IMG/VR virus record: IMGVR_UViG_3300023112_000068
Coordinates: 1-30,950 of that record
DNA: 30,950 nt
Reading direction: 5' to 3' (one strand)
Source: a virus
Shown: positions 30,205 through 30,950 of the stretch, one piece after another
Position numbering within the stretch: position 1 is the first letter of the stretch
Layout: each line of letters starts with the position of its first letter
Position numbers and translations under genes: made by a program
Notes under the pieces: model-generated
Databases searched by the model: none
Told to the model about the DNA's origin: nothing
What the model saw: the letters and a program-made list of their open reading frames with translations, nothing else

Positions 30205-30228
30205 GCCCTCCCACAAATGTGGGAGGGC
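30205..30228 (-). terminator. Rho-independent terminator after fibre-like gene
   Basis: Perfect 11-bp inverted repeat GCCCTCCCACA / TGTGGGAGGGC separated by TT on the minus strand (in practice a loop of 4-6), followed by ACTTTTATTTG. It lies 38 nt after the fibre gene stop and just before a late-type promoter element. Confidence 0.85.
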
Positions 30229-30265
30229 AAGACAAATAATTAATATTATATATCTTTATAGTCTA

Positions 30266-30950
30266 TTATGATTGAAGTGTGATAGCCTTCTCGCCGTAGT
30301 AAGCAATGCGATCGCCAGCATAAATCTGGATATCGAAAGTGATACCGTCGACATTTCCGTTGCCGTCCAAGTTCAAGGTGTAGTCACCCTGTCCAGCTAC
30401 AATCGGAGCCATGATCATACCATTAATGGATACATAAGCAACTTGCGACATTGGATCGTGTCCATTCGCAGCGAAGCTCAAAACCATTCCTGGTGCGACG
30501 TTCGCAACCTGAATTGGATATACATGCATTTGCCACTTAGTGTTCATCGCCACGATGTCCGCGCTTACCTTACCTTCTTGAAGGAGGCGAGCAGCTTCTT
30601 CTGCAGCGATTGCAGCGTCTGCATCAGCTTCATTCTGATTAACATCAGCCTGAATAGCAGCTTCCGCAGCCAGTGCACGTGCTTCTTCAGCATCAACATC
30701 GGCAGCTCTTGCAACTTCTTCTGCAGCCAACCTGGTGGTCAAAGATGCATCGGCTGCAGCTCTTGCAACTTCTTCAGCACCCAAACGAGTGGTGAGTGAT
30801 GCTTCAGCAGCATCCGAATCAATCTCATTCTGATCAATATCAGCCTGAAGTGCGGCTTCTGCAGCAGCGGCTCTAACTTCTTCAGCAGCCAATCTGGTGG
30901 TCAAAGATGCATCTGCAGCACCTCTTGCAACTTCTTCAGCACCCAATCTG
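30266..30950 (-). CDS. Coiled-coil repeat fibre-like virion protein (partial, 5' end outside window)
   Basis: At least 228 codons, open to the right edge; the apparent TTG start at 30946 is only an internal codon. The first half is alanine/glutamate-rich with the motif ASLTTRLAAEEVARAAA. Spacing between copies of ASLTTRL is 36, 18 and then 29 residues, that is combinations of 18 (7+11) and 11, pointing to a mixed heptad/hendecad triple coiled coil. The last roughly 100 residues form a beta-rich cap with VAYVSINGMIMAPIVAGQGD, YTLNLDGNG and IQIYAGDRIAYYGE, typical of the C-terminal cap domains of phage fibres or whiskers. Probably a trimeric fibre or decoration on head or neck. The terminator follows 38 nt after the stop. 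Confidence 0.75.
   Translation of the reverse strand, partial: RLGAEEVARGAADASLTTRLAAEEVRAAAAEAALQADIDQNEIDSDAAEASLTTRLGAEEVARAAADASLTTRLAAEEVARAADVDAEEARALAAEAAIQADVNQNEADADAAIAAEEAARLLQEGKVSADIVAMNTKWQMHVYPIQVANVAPGMVLSFAANGHDPMSQVAYVSINGMIMAPIVAGQGDYTLNLDGNGNVDGITFDIQIYAGDRIAYYGEKAITLQS

Noticed and set aside
30205-30950. CRISPR-like repeats in the repetitive right end
   Set aside because: The repeats are protein-coding coiled-coil units in frame, without spacers.

Overview
The window is part of the genome of a contractile-tailed (myovirus-type) bacteriophage, probably an aquatic or marine relative of the T4-like phages. Every gene I can support lies on the minus strand, so transcription runs from high to low coordinates, with tightly packed genes, ATGA/TAATG overlaps and strong Shine-Dalgarno sites. 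The structural block has tail sheath, gp19-type tube, gp26/gp51-type tail assembly protein, tape measure and a gp53/LysM-type baseplate protein. The replication block has UvsX/RecA, a gp32-like SSB, a DnaB-type helicase, a T4 RNase H/FEN-type exonuclease, a short family A DNA polymerase and a class II ribonucleotide reductase. I see no integrase, tRNA, rRNA, insertion sequence or CRISPR array. The host cannot be named from the sequence.

Layout in transcription order. 30950-30205: end of a coiled-coil repeat fibre-like protein, then a terminator. 30191-16286: virion genes (small protein, sheath, tube, gp26/51-type protein with a likely frameshifted C-terminal extension, tube-like paralogue, small protein, tape measure, baseplate proteins and hub candidate). 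Four of these genes are preceded by a shared ACTATWTA element that looks like a late promoter. 16347-12816: DNA polymerase, an FtsZ/tubulin-like protein, the SSB and a SlyD-like prolyl isomerase with poly-threonine ends. 12733-9846: a cassette of two DNA methyltransferases flanking a PD-(D/E)XK nuclease. 9842-3187: UvsX, J-domain protein, 5' exonuclease, helicase, class II RNR and a GroES-like co-chaperonin. 3185-1: small genes, several of unknown function.

Six near-perfect sigma70-type promoters (TTGACA, 16-18 bp, usually TGnTATAAT) sit in the replication half. The structural half instead has the ACTATWTA element. This suggests a simple early/late regulatory split.

The most interesting signal is a short N-terminal leader shared by otherwise unrelated proteins: MK(F/L)LLENWR(G/K)(Y/F)(I/L)xE on three genes, and similar basic amphipathic leaders on three others. 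In five of the six, an (I/L)-x-E tripeptide ends exactly at residue 14. This closely resembles the T4 capsid-targeting sequence (MKTYQEFIAE, cut by the prohead protease after I/L-x-E). The tagged proteins include a predicted HExxH metallopeptidase, a DUF6624-like protein, an uncharacterised enzyme-like protein and the PD-(D/E)XK nuclease. My inference is that these are internal head proteins packaged in the capsid and injected with the DNA. A 70-bp exact tandem duplication has also created a free-standing 19-residue copy of the nuclease leader.
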